Shown one piece after another: positions 36,818-44,147 of a DNA stretch of 47,054 nucleotides. The translations under genes were made by a program, and so were the position numbers. The notes beneath the pieces are model-generated. The model was given only the letters and a program-made list of their open reading frames with translations, ran no database searches and had not been told where the DNA came from. Source of the stretch: GCA-2729515 sp036336695 (GTDB lineage Bacteria > Myxococcota_A > UBA9160 > SMWR01); NCBI GenBank assembly GCA_036336695.1, contig JAYZFQ010000064.1, positions 1 to 47,054 of the forward strand. Reading direction: 5' to 3'. Each line of letters opens with the position of its first letter. Positions within the stretch are counted from its first letter, which is position 1.

Positions 36818-39265
36818 CTACAACATGTGTACGGGGCGCGGATCCACTACGGCCTGGATGCCGTCCGGGAGTCGGGCCGCAGCCTGGCGCAGCCGATCGG
36901 CGGCGCCGCGCACGGCGCCGACGTCCGCGCCCTTCACCAGCAGTTGGAAGCGGTACTGGCCGCGGAGACGGGCCAGCGGCGCGGGTGCGGGTCCGAGCAA
37001 CTCGGTCCCCGGTTCCGGTGCGGCTCGCTGGGCAAGGGTCTGTGCTGCCGCAAGGACGGCGTCGGCGTCGGCTCCCGAAACGATCACGTGGGCGAGACCG
37101 CCGAAGGGGGGGTAGCCGAGCGCGGAGCGGTGGGAGAGTTCTTCGGCGTAGAACGCCTCGTAGTCGTGGCGCCGCACCGGTTTCACGGCGTAGTGATCGG
37201 GCGCGTAGGTCTGCACGACGACCCGGCCGGGGGCCCGGTCCCGTCCGGCGCGGCCCGCCACCTGGGTCAACAACTGGAAGGTGCGTTCGGCGGCCCGGAA
37301 GTCCGGGAGATGAAGGCCGATGTCGGCGAGCACCACGCCCACCAGCCGGACGCCGGGAAAGTCGTGACCCTTCGCCACCATCTGGGTGCCGACGACCACG
37401 TCGAGCTTCCGAGCCCGGAGGTCCGACAGGATGCGCTCGGTGGTGCCGCGCCGCGCGGCGGTGTCCCGGTCGAGGCGCGCGATCCGGGCCTCGGGGAAGC
37501 GCGTATGGAGTTCTTCTTCGAGGCGCTCGGTGCCGAGTCCCAGCAGGGCGTGGTCCGGCGCACCGCAGCCGCCGCAGGTTTCCGGGGGCGGCTTGCGGTG
37601 GTCGCAGTAGTGGCAGCGGAGTTCGTGCTCGGTGGCGTGGAAGACGAGCGCGATATCGCAGTCCGGGCAGCGCTCGGCGTAGCCGCAGTCGAAGCAGAGA
37701 ATCTGGGTGGAAAACCCGCGCCGGTTGAGGAACAGGATGGCTTGTCCCCGGTCTTCCAGGGTCTCTTCCAGGGCCCGTGTGAGGGTTCGGGAGAGGATCA
37801 CCTTCCTGCCCCGGGGTGAAAGCTCGCGCTCGCGCTGGAGGTCGACGATCTCCACCGCAGGCAGGGGTCGCCCTTCGATCCGCGACGGGAGGGAAAGCCG
37901 CTCCATGTCGCCGCGATCGGCGGCGAAGCGGGTTTCGAGTGCCGGGGTGGCCGACCCGAGCACGACGGGGCAATCCATCGCCGCAGCGCGGCGCCGGGCC
38001 AGGTCGCGCGCGTGGTACCGGAAGCCCTGGTCGTTCTTGTACGCCGTGTCGTGTTCCTCGTCGATCACGATGACGCCGAGGTTCTCGAGCGGCGCGAAGA
38101 GGGCCGAGCGCGCGCCGACCGCGATCGACACCTCGCGGGAGCGCAGGCGCTGCCACTGTTCGAGCCGTTCACCGGCGCTCAGTCCCGAATGGAGGACGGC
38201 CATGCCGTCACCGAAGCGCGACCGCAGCCGGGCCAGGATCTGGTGGGTGAGCGTGATCTCGGGCACCAGGACGAGGGCCTGGCGCCCCGTGCGCAGGGCC
38301 TCGCCCACGGCCCGGAGGTAGACCTCGGTCTTGCCGCTTCCGGTGACCCCGTGCAGAAGGAAGGTGCGCGCCTCGCGAGCCGCGACGGCATCGGCAATCG
38401 GCTTGAGGGCATCGGCCTGCTCGGCCGTGAGTTGGACTTCGGGTTCCTCGTGGAGCGGGGTCCCGAGCACGTCGCGGGGGGTCGGGACGTCGCGCACGGA
38501 GACCAGGCCGCGGGCGGCCAGGGGACGCAGCAGTGCCGCCGCCGTGGGAAAGGCGTCGCGCAGCGCGGAGACGGGCGTTTCCCCCCGGCGCTCCAGTTCG
38601 AGGAGCAGGGCGGCCTGCTGGGGCGCCCGGGACAGGCGGTCCGAGGCTTCCTGGCTGGCGTCGACGCCCGCCGCAACGCTGGCGCACCGCGTCGTGGCGG
38701 CGCGTGCTGCCGGTGCCCGGTCGAGTCGCACGGGAGCGATCAGTCCGTCTCGCTCCAGGTCTGTCAACAGGGCCGGCGCGGCTTTTCGCCGCAGCCGGGC
38801 CGTCGACCGCGGGCCGTCGGCGAGTTCCCCGAGCCGGGTGGCGGCGTCGCCGCGGACGGCGCCGGCCTCCAGGGCGGCGCGGCCGCGCGGGGTCTGCTCC
38901 CAGCCCGCGGTGCTGCGCGGCGAAGAGCCCGGGGGCAGGGCCGCGGCGATGGCCATTCCCACCGGACAGAGGATCTCGGTCGCTTCCTCGCGTAGGATCC
39001 GCATCAGCGTGTCCGAGAGCACCGGTTCCGTATCGAGTACCGCGTCGAGCGGATGCAGGCGTCCGCGGAAGCCGCCGGGTTCACCCGTTTCGACGATGAC
39101 ACCGGTTTCGATGCGACCGCGAAAACGGACCCGGACCCGGCACCCGGGCAGGGCCGCCTCGGCCAGCGGTTCGGGAACGGCGTAGTCGAAGAGTTCGTTG
39201 GCCGGAACGGGAAGCGCGACACGAACGACGCGGTCGGTGTCCCGGGTGAAGAGCGGATCGTTCAT
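36818..39265 (-). CDS. priA: Primosomal replication restart helicase PriA
   Basis: An 815-residue PriA helicase that reloads the replisome at stalled forks. The N-terminal DNA-binding domain starts RVVRVALPVPANELFDYAVPEPL. The Walker A motif is HGVTGSGKTEVYL (about 305), the DEAH-type motif is VIDEEHDTAYK (about 400) and the LVLVPEITLT segment is intact. A zinc-binding region with CFDCGYAERCPDC, CHYC and CGGC (about 522-568) carries the cysteine pairs. The ATG at 39265 gives MNDPLFTRDTDRVVRVAL; longer frames upstream are not protein-like. TACACT lies 12 bases before it. First gene of the leftward priA-def-fmt-rsmB-rpe cluster. Confidence 0.96.
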   Translation of the reverse strand: MNDPLFTRDTDRVVRVALPVPANELFDYAVPEPLAEAALPGCRVRVRFRGRIETGVIVETGEPGGFRGRLHPLDAVLDTEPVLSDTLMRILREEATEILCPVGMAIAAALPPGSSPRSTAGWEQTPRGRAALEAGAVRGDAATRLGELADGPRSTARLRRKAAPALLTDLERDGLIAPVRLDRAPAARAATTRCASVAAGVDASQEASDRLSRAPQQAALLLELERRGETPVSALRDAFPTAAALLRPLAARGLVSVRDVPTPRDVLGTPLHEEPEVQLTAEQADALKPIADAVAAREARTFLLHGVTGSGKTEVYLRAVGEALRTGRQALVLVPEITLTHQILARLRSRFGDGMAVLHSGLSAGERLEQWQRLRSREVSIAVGARSALFAPLENLGVIVIDEEHDTAYKNDQGFRYHARDLARRRAAAMDCPVVLGSATPALETRFAADRGDMERLSLPSRIEGRPLPAVEIVDLQRERELSPRGRKVILSRTLTRALEETLEDRGQAILFLNRRGFSTQILCFDCGYAERCPDCDIALVFHATEHELRCHYCDHRKPPPETCGGCGAPDHALLGLGTERLEEELHTRFPEARIARLDRDTAARRGTTERILSDLRARKLDVVVGTQMVAKGHDFPGVRLVGVVLADIGLHLPDFRAAERTFQLLTQVAGRAGRDRAPGRVVVQTYAPDHYAVKPVRRHDYEAFYAEELSHRSALGYPPFGGLAHVIVSGADADAVLAAAQTLAQRAAPEPGTELLGPAPAPLARLRGQYRFQLLVKGADVGAVRGAADRLRQAAARLPDGIQAVVDPRPVHML

Positions 39266-39277
39266 GGCGGCAGGAGG

Positions 39278-39283
39278 AGTGTA
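39278..39283 (-). promoter_or_regulatory. -10-like box (TACACT) 12 nt before the priA ATG
   Basis: On the reverse strand TACACT precedes the priA ATG by 12 bases, implying a leader of only about five bases. It falls in the 25-base gap between divergent priA and the spermidine synthase-like gene. Confidence 0.4.
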
Positions 39284-39290
39284 AGGCAAG

Positions 39291-40028
39291 GTGGCAAGGC
39301 AAGGCCGGAAGAAGCGCCCCGGGAAACCGCGTGTCGAGGTTCGCGTCACCCGGCGGGGTTGCGCCCTGCGCGTGGATGGCACCCTGGCCTCCTGGTACGC
39401 ACCGGGGTTGCCCGTCACGGGATCGGTGTGGGATGCCCTCGCCGCGCCGATTCTCGCTCTCCCGCCGGCGCGGCGCCGCAACGTCCTCGTCCTCGGGCTC
39501 GGGGGCGGCAGTGTGGCCCGGGTGCTGCGCGCCGTGGCGCCTCGGGTCCGCATCGTCGGCGTCGAAACGAATCGCGAGGTGCTCCGGGCGGCCCGCCGCT
39601 GGTTCGACCTGGACGAAGTGGGTGTCGAAGTCGTCGAGGCCGACGCGGTCGCCTACCTCTCGCGCTCGCGCCGCCGCTACGACCTCGTGGTGGAAGATGT
39701 CTTCGTGGGGCGCGGGCGAGCCGTGCACAAGCCGGACTGGCTGCCCCGGCCGGGTCTCGCGCTCGCGGCGGCGCGGCTCTCACCCCAGGGGGTCCTCGTC
39801 AGCAACACCCTCGACGAGTCGCGCGCCGTGGCTGCCGAACTCGGCCGCCTGTTTCCCTCGCGGTTGTCGATCGAGGTCGCGGGTTATGACAACCGCGTCT
39901 TTGCGGCGAGCCGCCGGCGCCTGTCTGCGGGCGCACTGCGGGCCGCGGTGCGGGCCGATCCGGTGCTGCGGGTCACGCTGCCGAAGTTCCGGCTGCGCGG
40001 CCGCTCGGCTAGCCGCCCATCTGCTTGA
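39291..40028 (+). CDS. Spermidine synthase-like / SAM-methyltransferase-fold protein
   Basis: A 245-residue Rossmann-fold protein. The SAM-type motif VLVLGLGGGSVARVL (66-80) is followed by the acidic residue of VGVETNREVLRAAR (E92), VEADAVAYLS and YDLVVEDVFVG, the usual order in spermidine synthase-like proteins. The polyamine-site aspartates of true spermidine synthases are not clearly present, so it may be an unrelated methyl- or aminopropyl-transferase. The GTG start follows AAGG and lies within reach of a GGAGG. The N-terminus is very basic (MARQGRKKRPGKPR). Its last 20 bases overlap the 3' end of mglA on the opposite strand. Confidence 0.75.
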   Translation: MARQGRKKRPGKPRVEVRVTRRGCALRVDGTLASWYAPGLPVTGSVWDALAAPILALPPARRRNVLVLGLGGGSVARVLRAVAPRVRIVGVETNREVLRAARRWFDLDEVGVEVVEADAVAYLSRSRRRYDLVVEDVFVGRGRAVHKPDWLPRPGLALAAARLSPQGVLVSNTLDESRAVAAELGRLFPSRLSIEVAGYDNRVFAASRRRLSAGALRAAVRADPVLRVTLPKFRLRGRSASRPSA

Positions 40029-40599
40029 GATCGCGGAGCACGTCGCGGGCGACGGCCTTGAGCGTCTCGAACACGCCCTCGCCGGTGGTTGCGGCCGCCT
40101 CGAACTCGGTGCGGCCGCCGGGATTCAGCAGTCTGCGCATCTCTTCGAGGGGCGCGGCGTTGGGAAGGTCCCGCTTGTTGTACTGCATGACGCACGCCAC
40201 CTTGTCGAGGTCGTACCCCTGCTCGGCGAGGTTCACGCGCAGGTTTTCCAGGCTCTCGACGTTGGCTTCCATGCGCTCCATCTGGCTGTCCGCGACGAAG
40301 ACGACGCCGTCGACGCCCTTCAGGATCAACTTTCGGCTCGCGTCGTAGAAGACCTGGCCCGGAACCGTGTAGAGATGGAACCGGATCTTGAAGCCCCGGA
40401 TCTGCCCCAGAGCCAGGGGGAGAAAGTCGAAGAAGAGGGTTCGCTCGGTTTCCGTCGCGAGCGAGATCATCTTCCCCTTCAAGTCGGGATTCGTCTTGCT
40501 GTAGATGTGCTGGAGGTTGGTCGTCTTCCCGCACAGCCCGGGGCCGTAGTAGACGATCTTGCAGTTGATTTCGCGAGACGAGTAGTTGATGAACGACAT
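40009..40599 (-). CDS. mglA: MglA, Ras-like polarity GTPase
   Basis: A 196-residue small GTPase almost the same length as Myxococcus MglA (195), where it marks the leading pole and drives motility and polarity switching. G1 is GPGLCGKTT (19-27), the invariant R53 and the Q82 of TVPGQVFYDASR are at the positions established for MglA catalysis, and G4 is NKRD (141-144). The start gives MSFINYSSREINCKIVYYGPG, the usual MglA opening. It lies nine bases after mglB, its GTPase-activating partner. MglC, RomR or other polarity genes are not in the window. No gliding or pilus genes are near, so the output cannot be read from context. Confidence 0.97.
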   Translation of the reverse strand: MSFINYSSREINCKIVYYGPGLCGKTTNLQHIYSKTNPDLKGKMISLATETERTLFFDFLPLALGQIRGFKIRFHLYTVPGQVFYDASRKLILKGVDGVVFVADSQMERMEANVESLENLRVNLAEQGYDLDKVACVMQYNKRDLPNAAPLEEMRRLLNPGGRTEFEAAATTGEGVFETLKAVARDVLRDLKQMGG

Positions 40600-40608
40600 A
40601 TTCCGACG

Positions 40609-41103
40609 TCAGACTGAAAAGAGGTTGTCGATGTCTTCGTCCGTGATTTCGGCGAAGGGTGTTTCTGTCCGGCCCTGGGTCTGGGTCCGGTCGGCTTTCT
40701 TTCGGATCGCTTCGAAGACCTTCCCCAGCTGAGCGCCCATTTTCTTGACGCGCAGCCGGACGAGACCGAGGGAGCTGCGGTCGTCGAACACGACGACGAG
40801 GATGATCTGGCCCGCGATCAGGGAGATGTGGAGGTTGTTCTCCTGCCCCTGGTGGAAATGGACCGGGAATTCGTCTTCGCCGACGAGCTTGGCGAGTCCC
40901 CCGGTGGCGGCGACCGAGCCGGCAGTGAGCGAGGCCAGGCTGGTGGTATCGATGCCCTGGAGTTCGCCGGTTTCGGCGATGAGCTGGCCGTTGTGGTCGA
41001 CGATGAAGACACCCTTGGCATTGGCGTCCTTCACCAGCCGCTGTGCGACGGCGAGAACCCTGCGCAGGTCCTCGTCATACATCACGAGCGGGGTGTCGAG
41101 CAT
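40609..41103 (-). CDS. mglB: MglB, roadblock/LC7 GTPase-activating protein of MglA
   Basis: A 164-residue roadblock/LC7 protein with strong resemblance to Myxococcus MglB (159): LVMYDEDLRRVLAVAQRLVK, DANAKGVFIVDHNGQLI, IDTTSLASLTAGSVAATGG, LVGEDEFPVHFHQG, LVVVFDDRSSLGLVRLRVKK and the end PFAEITDEDIDNLF. MglB dimers activate MglA GTP hydrolysis and set cell poles. The ATG at 41103 gives MLDTPLVMYDEDL, matching the family. It is followed nine bases later by mglA. The 117-base gap to recR contains a strong hairpin at 41159-41175. Confidence 0.97.
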   Translation of the reverse strand: MLDTPLVMYDEDLRRVLAVAQRLVKDANAKGVFIVDHNGQLIAETGELQGIDTTSLASLTAGSVAATGGLAKLVGEDEFPVHFHQGQENNLHISLIAGQIILVVVFDDRSSLGLVRLRVKKMGAQLGKVFEAIRKKADRTQTQGRTETPFAEITDEDIDNLFSV

Positions 41104-41158
41104 CGGCCATCGCCTCGCTAAGCACTTGGGGGGGAAGGGTTTTTTCGATCGTCACTCT

Positions 41159-41175
41159 ACCCCGGGGTCCGGGGT
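41159..41175. other. GC-rich hairpin between recR and mglB
   Basis: ACCCCGG and CCGGGGT are perfect 7-base arms around a 3-base loop. It lies between the recR stop and the mglB start, both leftward. It may stop recR transcription, but no T-run follows on the reverse strand. Confidence 0.4.
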
Positions 41176-41220
41176 GACGCCAAGCGTGAATCGGCCGGCA
41201 AACGGCTCGGCTTTAGCCGC

Positions 41221-41820
41221 TCAATCCATTGCACGGCGATTGTCCATGGACAGGCCGATGGTCACGTGGTCCGCGTACTCGAGGTCGCCGCCGAGGGGCA
41301 TGCCGTAGGCGATCCGGGTGAGGGTGACGCCGAGGGGGCGCAGGCGTTCTCCGATGAAGTGGGCCGTGGCGTCGCCCTCCGCGGTGGGATTGGTCGCGAG
41401 GACCACTTCGGAGACTTCGCCCTGGCGCACCCGCTCCTCGAGTTCGGCGATGCGCAGTTCTTCGGGACCCACGTCGTCGATCGGCGAGAGCGCACCGCCC
41501 AGGACGAAGTACCGGCCCGAGAACCGGCCGCTGCGGTCGATCGCTGCGAGGTCGGCGGGTTCCTCGACGACGCAGAGCGTCTTGGGGTCCCGCCGGGGAT
41601 CCCGGCAGATCGCGCAGGGCGACTCGTCGGTCAGGTCGAAGCAGTCCGCGCAGAGGACGATGTCCTCCTTCAGCCGCGCGATGGCCTCGGAGAGTTCGCG
41701 CGCGGTGGTTTCCGGCGCACCGAGCAGGAAGAACGCGAGACGGGTCGCTGATTTCTCCCCGATGCCGGGCAGGCGCTTGAGCGCCCCGACGAGGCGCTCG
41801 ATCGGCGGGGCGGTGCGCAT
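41221..41820 (-). CDS. recR: Recombination protein RecR
   Basis: A 199-residue RecR, the recombination mediator that loads RecA at gaps with RecF/RecO. The helix-hairpin-helix LKRLPGIGEKSATRLAFFLL (15-34), the four-cysteine zinc finger CADCFDLTDESPCAIC (57-72) and the Toprim domain with LCVVEEPADLAAIDRS and EVVLATNPTAEGDATA are all complete. Length matches E. coli (201). It starts three bases after the ebfC stop, in the standard dnaX-ebfC-recR order. Confidence 0.98.
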   Translation of the reverse strand: MRTAPPIERLVGALKRLPGIGEKSATRLAFFLLGAPETTARELSEAIARLKEDIVLCADCFDLTDESPCAICRDPRRDPKTLCVVEEPADLAAIDRSGRFSGRYFVLGGALSPIDDVGPEELRIAELEERVRQGEVSEVVLATNPTAEGDATAHFIGERLRPLGVTLTRIAYGMPLGGDLEYADHVTIGLSMDNRRAMD

Positions 41821-41823
41821 GGC

Positions 41824-42150
41824 TCAGCCCGTTCCCGGGGGCATGGGGATGGCCATGCCGGCCGACGCGCGCTGGAGTTCCTCCTGGACCTGGCTCTGGG
41901 CGTTGGCCAGGGCGGCGTTCAGCGCCGCTGCAACCAGGTCCTGGAGCATGTCCCGGTCCCCGCGCTCGAGGAGCGCCGGTTCGATGCGGACCTCGTGCAC
42001 CCGGAGAGCGCCGGTCACCACGGCCGTGACCATCCCGCCTCCCGCCGCGCCCTCGTAGCGGCGTGTCGCCAGTTCGCGCTGGAGGTCTGCCAGGCGCGAC
42101 TGCATCTCCTGGGCTTGCTCGACGAGCTTGCCGAGGTCCTCCGGGTTCAC
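41824..42150 (-). CDS. ebfC: YbaB/EbfC nucleoid-associated protein
   Basis: A 108-residue YbaB/EbfC DNA-binding protein, member of the conserved dnaX-ybaB-recR group. The N-terminal helix LGKLVEQAQEMQSRLADLQREL and the strand region GMVTAVVTGALRVHEVRIEPALL are typical. The start is GTG overlapping the dnaX stop (GTGA), giving MNPEDLGKLVEQ. The protein forms dimers that bind DNA without strong sequence preference in other bacteria. Confidence 0.95.
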   Translation of the reverse strand: MNPEDLGKLVEQAQEMQSRLADLQRELATRRYEGAAGGGMVTAVVTGALRVHEVRIEPALLERGDRDMLQDLVAAALNAALANAQSQVQEELQRASAGMAIPMPPGTG

Positions 42151-43898
42151 CGCGGACTCCCGCCGGGTCCGACCGGCCGTATTTCCGCAATCTCGCCCTC
42201 GAGCACCTCGAGGGTCAGGCCCACCGCGGGGTGTTCGAGCGCGCGCTGGCGCGCGGCGCGGTTGTCCTCTCGCCCTGCCTTGCGTTCCCCGGGCTTCGCG
42301 CCGTCGCTCTCCTGCTCGATGCGGACCTGGGTGGGGCGACCGAAGAGTTCCTCGCACAGGCTCTCGAGGGTTTCCCGCCGACTCTCGAGGCGATTGGCGG
42401 CAAAGGGGTTGGGCGCGACGAGGACGAGATGGTCGTCGCCCCGCTCGCGCAGGGTGCTGTTCTCCAGCGCCGGGGCGAGGCGCGGCTGTCGCTGGCGTGC
42501 GAACGCGTGCAGGCGATCGAAGACGGCACCCAGCGAGGCGCTCGCCGGCGGTGCGCCCGGTCCCGGGGGCGTCGCGGTGGGCCCGGGCCCGGCCGGTTCC
42601 GGGGGCGCCGCCGTGGGGCCGGGTCCGCTCGGTTCCGGGGGCGCCGCCTTGGACGTGCCGGTTCGGCCGGATTTCTTCGGGCGGCGCTCGGGGGAGCTCC
42701 CCGGGCGCTTTCCTTTCGGGGCGCCCCCGCCCGAAGCCCCGCCGCCGCCTCCCGAGAAGGTGCGTTCGAGCTCATCGAGTCGGGAGAGGAGCCGCGCGAC
42801 CTCGTCGCCGTCGGGCTGGGTGGCCAGGCGCACGGCCGCCATTTCGAGCACCGCCATGGGCTGCGGTGCCCAGGCGAGGTCTTCCTGCTCCTTGACCAGG
42901 GCGCGGAACATCCGCCGCAGCCGGGTGGCATCGGTGCGCTCGGCGATGCCGCGCAGTTCCTCGCGTTCGGCGTCCGAGGCCTCGAGCAGTTGCGGGTGTT
43001 CCGGTGCCACCCGGATCACGACCAGGTCGCGCAGGAGCTGCAAGAGGTTTTCGCCGAGGCGCTTGGCGTCGGCCCCGGTGGCGGTCGCGCGACCGATCGC
43101 TTCCAGGGCGGCCGTCGCGTCGCCGTCGATACACGCTTCGGCGATCCCGAGCAGGAGCCGTCGGTCGATCAGGTCGAGCACCTGGGCGACTTGTTCGTCG
43201 TCGACGCGCTCGCCGCCGAACGCAACCACCTGGTCCAGCAACGTCTGGGCATCGCGCAGGGAACCGTCGGCCTCCCGCGCGATGGCCAGCAGGCTCGTGT
43301 CCGAGACTTCGATCTTCTCGTTCTGGCACATCAGGCGCAGGCGATCGGAGATCTCGCTGGCCCCGATGCGCCGGAGGTCGTAGCGCTGGCAGCGTGAGAC
43401 GACCGTGAACGGGATTTTTTCCGGGTTGGTCGTGGCGAAGACGAACAGGCTCCGCGGGGGCGGCTCCTCCAGGGTCTTGAGCAGCGCGTTGAACGCCGCC
43501 GTCGAGAGCATGTGCACTTCGTCGACGACGTAGATGCGGTGCTTCCCCGGGGACGGCGCATAACGGATCGCGTCGATGATCTCGCGCACGTCGTCGACGC
43601 TCGTGCGGCTCGCCGCGTCGATTTCCTGGACGTCCGTCGAACGTCCCTCGATGATCTCGCGACACGCCGGGCACTCGGCGCAGGGGGTTTCCGTCGGACC
43701 CTTCTCGCAGTTGAGGCAGCGCGCGAGAATACGCGCCAGCGTCGTCTTGCCGACGCCGCGCGGGCCGGTCAGCAGGATCGCGTGGGGCACGCGGTCCATG
43801 CGAATCGCGTTGCGCAGGGGCGTGGTGACGTGTTCCTGACCGACGACGTCGTCGAAGGCCTGGGGCCGCCACTTGCGCGCGAGGACCTCGTAGCTCAT
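42147..43898 (-). CDS. dnaX: DNA polymerase III subunits gamma and tau
   Basis: A 583-residue clamp-loader ATPase. Walker A is GPRGVGKTT (45-53), and the four zinc cysteines C64, C73, C76 and C79 sit exactly as in E. coli. Walker B with the DEVH box is VVDEVHMLS, and the sensor segment FATTNPEKIPFTVVSRCQ has its arginine finger region. After domain III a Gly/Pro/Ala-rich linker (about 400-450), containing a 12-residue repeat, leads to a tau-like domain. No programmed frameshift site is obvious, so gamma may not be made by slippage. TACACT ends six bases before the ATG and no Shine-Dalgarno is seen. The SRP RNA gene lies just upstream on the same strand. Confidence 0.97.
   Translation of the reverse strand: MSYEVLARKWRPQAFDDVVGQEHVTTPLRNAIRMDRVPHAILLTGPRGVGKTTLARILARCLNCEKGPTETPCAECPACREIIEGRSTDVQEIDAASRTSVDDVREIIDAIRYAPSPGKHRIYVVDEVHMLSTAAFNALLKTLEEPPPRSLFVFATTNPEKIPFTVVSRCQRYDLRRIGASEISDRLRLMCQNEKIEVSDTSLLAIAREADGSLRDAQTLLDQVVAFGGERVDDEQVAQVLDLIDRRLLLGIAEACIDGDATAALEAIGRATATGADAKRLGENLLQLLRDLVVIRVAPEHPQLLEASDAEREELRGIAERTDATRLRRMFRALVKEQEDLAWAPQPMAVLEMAAVRLATQPDGDEVARLLSRLDELERTFSGGGGGASGGGAPKGKRPGSSPERRPKKSGRTGTSKAAPPEPSGPGPTAAPPEPAGPGPTATPPGPGAPPASASLGAVFDRLHAFARQRQPRLAPALENSTLRERGDDHLVLVAPNPFAANRLESRRETLESLCEELFGRPTQVRIEQESDGAKPGERKAGREDNRAARQRALEHPAVGLTLEVLEGEIAEIRPVGPGGSPR
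42559..42666 (-). repeat. 36-bp (12-residue) tandem repeat in the dnaX linker
   Basis: Starts at 42559, 42595 and 42631 mark three units of 36 bases that encode PPEPSGPGPTAA, PPEPAGPGPTAT and a divergent third (PPGPGAPPASAS). It stays in frame and lengthens the Pro-rich hinge between the ATPase and tau-like parts. Confidence 0.85.
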
Positions 43899-43904
43899 GG
43901 CGCC

Positions 43905-43910
43905 AGTGTA
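43905..43910 (-). promoter_or_regulatory. -10-like box (TACACT) 6 nt before the dnaX ATG
   Basis: On the reverse strand TACACT is followed by GGCGCC and the ATG. No Shine-Dalgarno is present, so a leaderless mRNA is likely. It is the same hexamer as before purU and priA. Confidence 0.5.
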
Positions 43911-43941
43911 CAGCCTGTGGGGCGTCGGCCGAGCGTCTCGT

Positions 43942-44070
43942 GGCGGAGACCCGAGATCGCAGGGCACCCCCGCTCGCAACCGAAGTCCCGCTACCGCTGC
44001 TTCCTTCCGGATCTGACGGAGTTCACGAGGTTCGTGATCGAGCGGGACCCTGCGATCGCGGCTCTCCGCT
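43942..44070 (-). ncRNA. ffs: SRP RNA (4.5S, small bacterial type)
   Basis: The reverse strand carries the conserved helix-8 core CAGATCCGGAAGGAAGCAG (about 44017-43998), with the GGAA tetraloop and the asymmetric and symmetric loops that bind Ffh. It is closed by long pairings: GATCGCAGGG with CCCTGCGATC, CCCGCTCG with CGAGCGGG, and the outer GCGGAGA with TCTCCGC. About 129 nt, no Alu domain. A good promoter precedes it, and it sits directly upstream of dnaX, a common gene order. The 3' end is estimated from pairing; a small GTCTC/GAGAC hairpin follows. Confidence 0.93.
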
Positions 44071-44076
44071 GCCCAG

Positions 44077-44105
44077 AATCTACGGGGAGGGCGCCGGGGG
44101 GTCAA
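44077..44105 (-). promoter_or_regulatory. Promoter of the SRP RNA gene
   Basis: On the reverse strand TTGACC (44105-44100), a 17-base spacer and TAGATT (44082-44077), with the start site expected at about 44070. It is the best sigma70-type match in the window. Confidence 0.7.
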
Positions 44106-44147
44106 ACGCCGTATCGAAGCACCGGGTTGCCCCGGGGAGCGGGGGCC

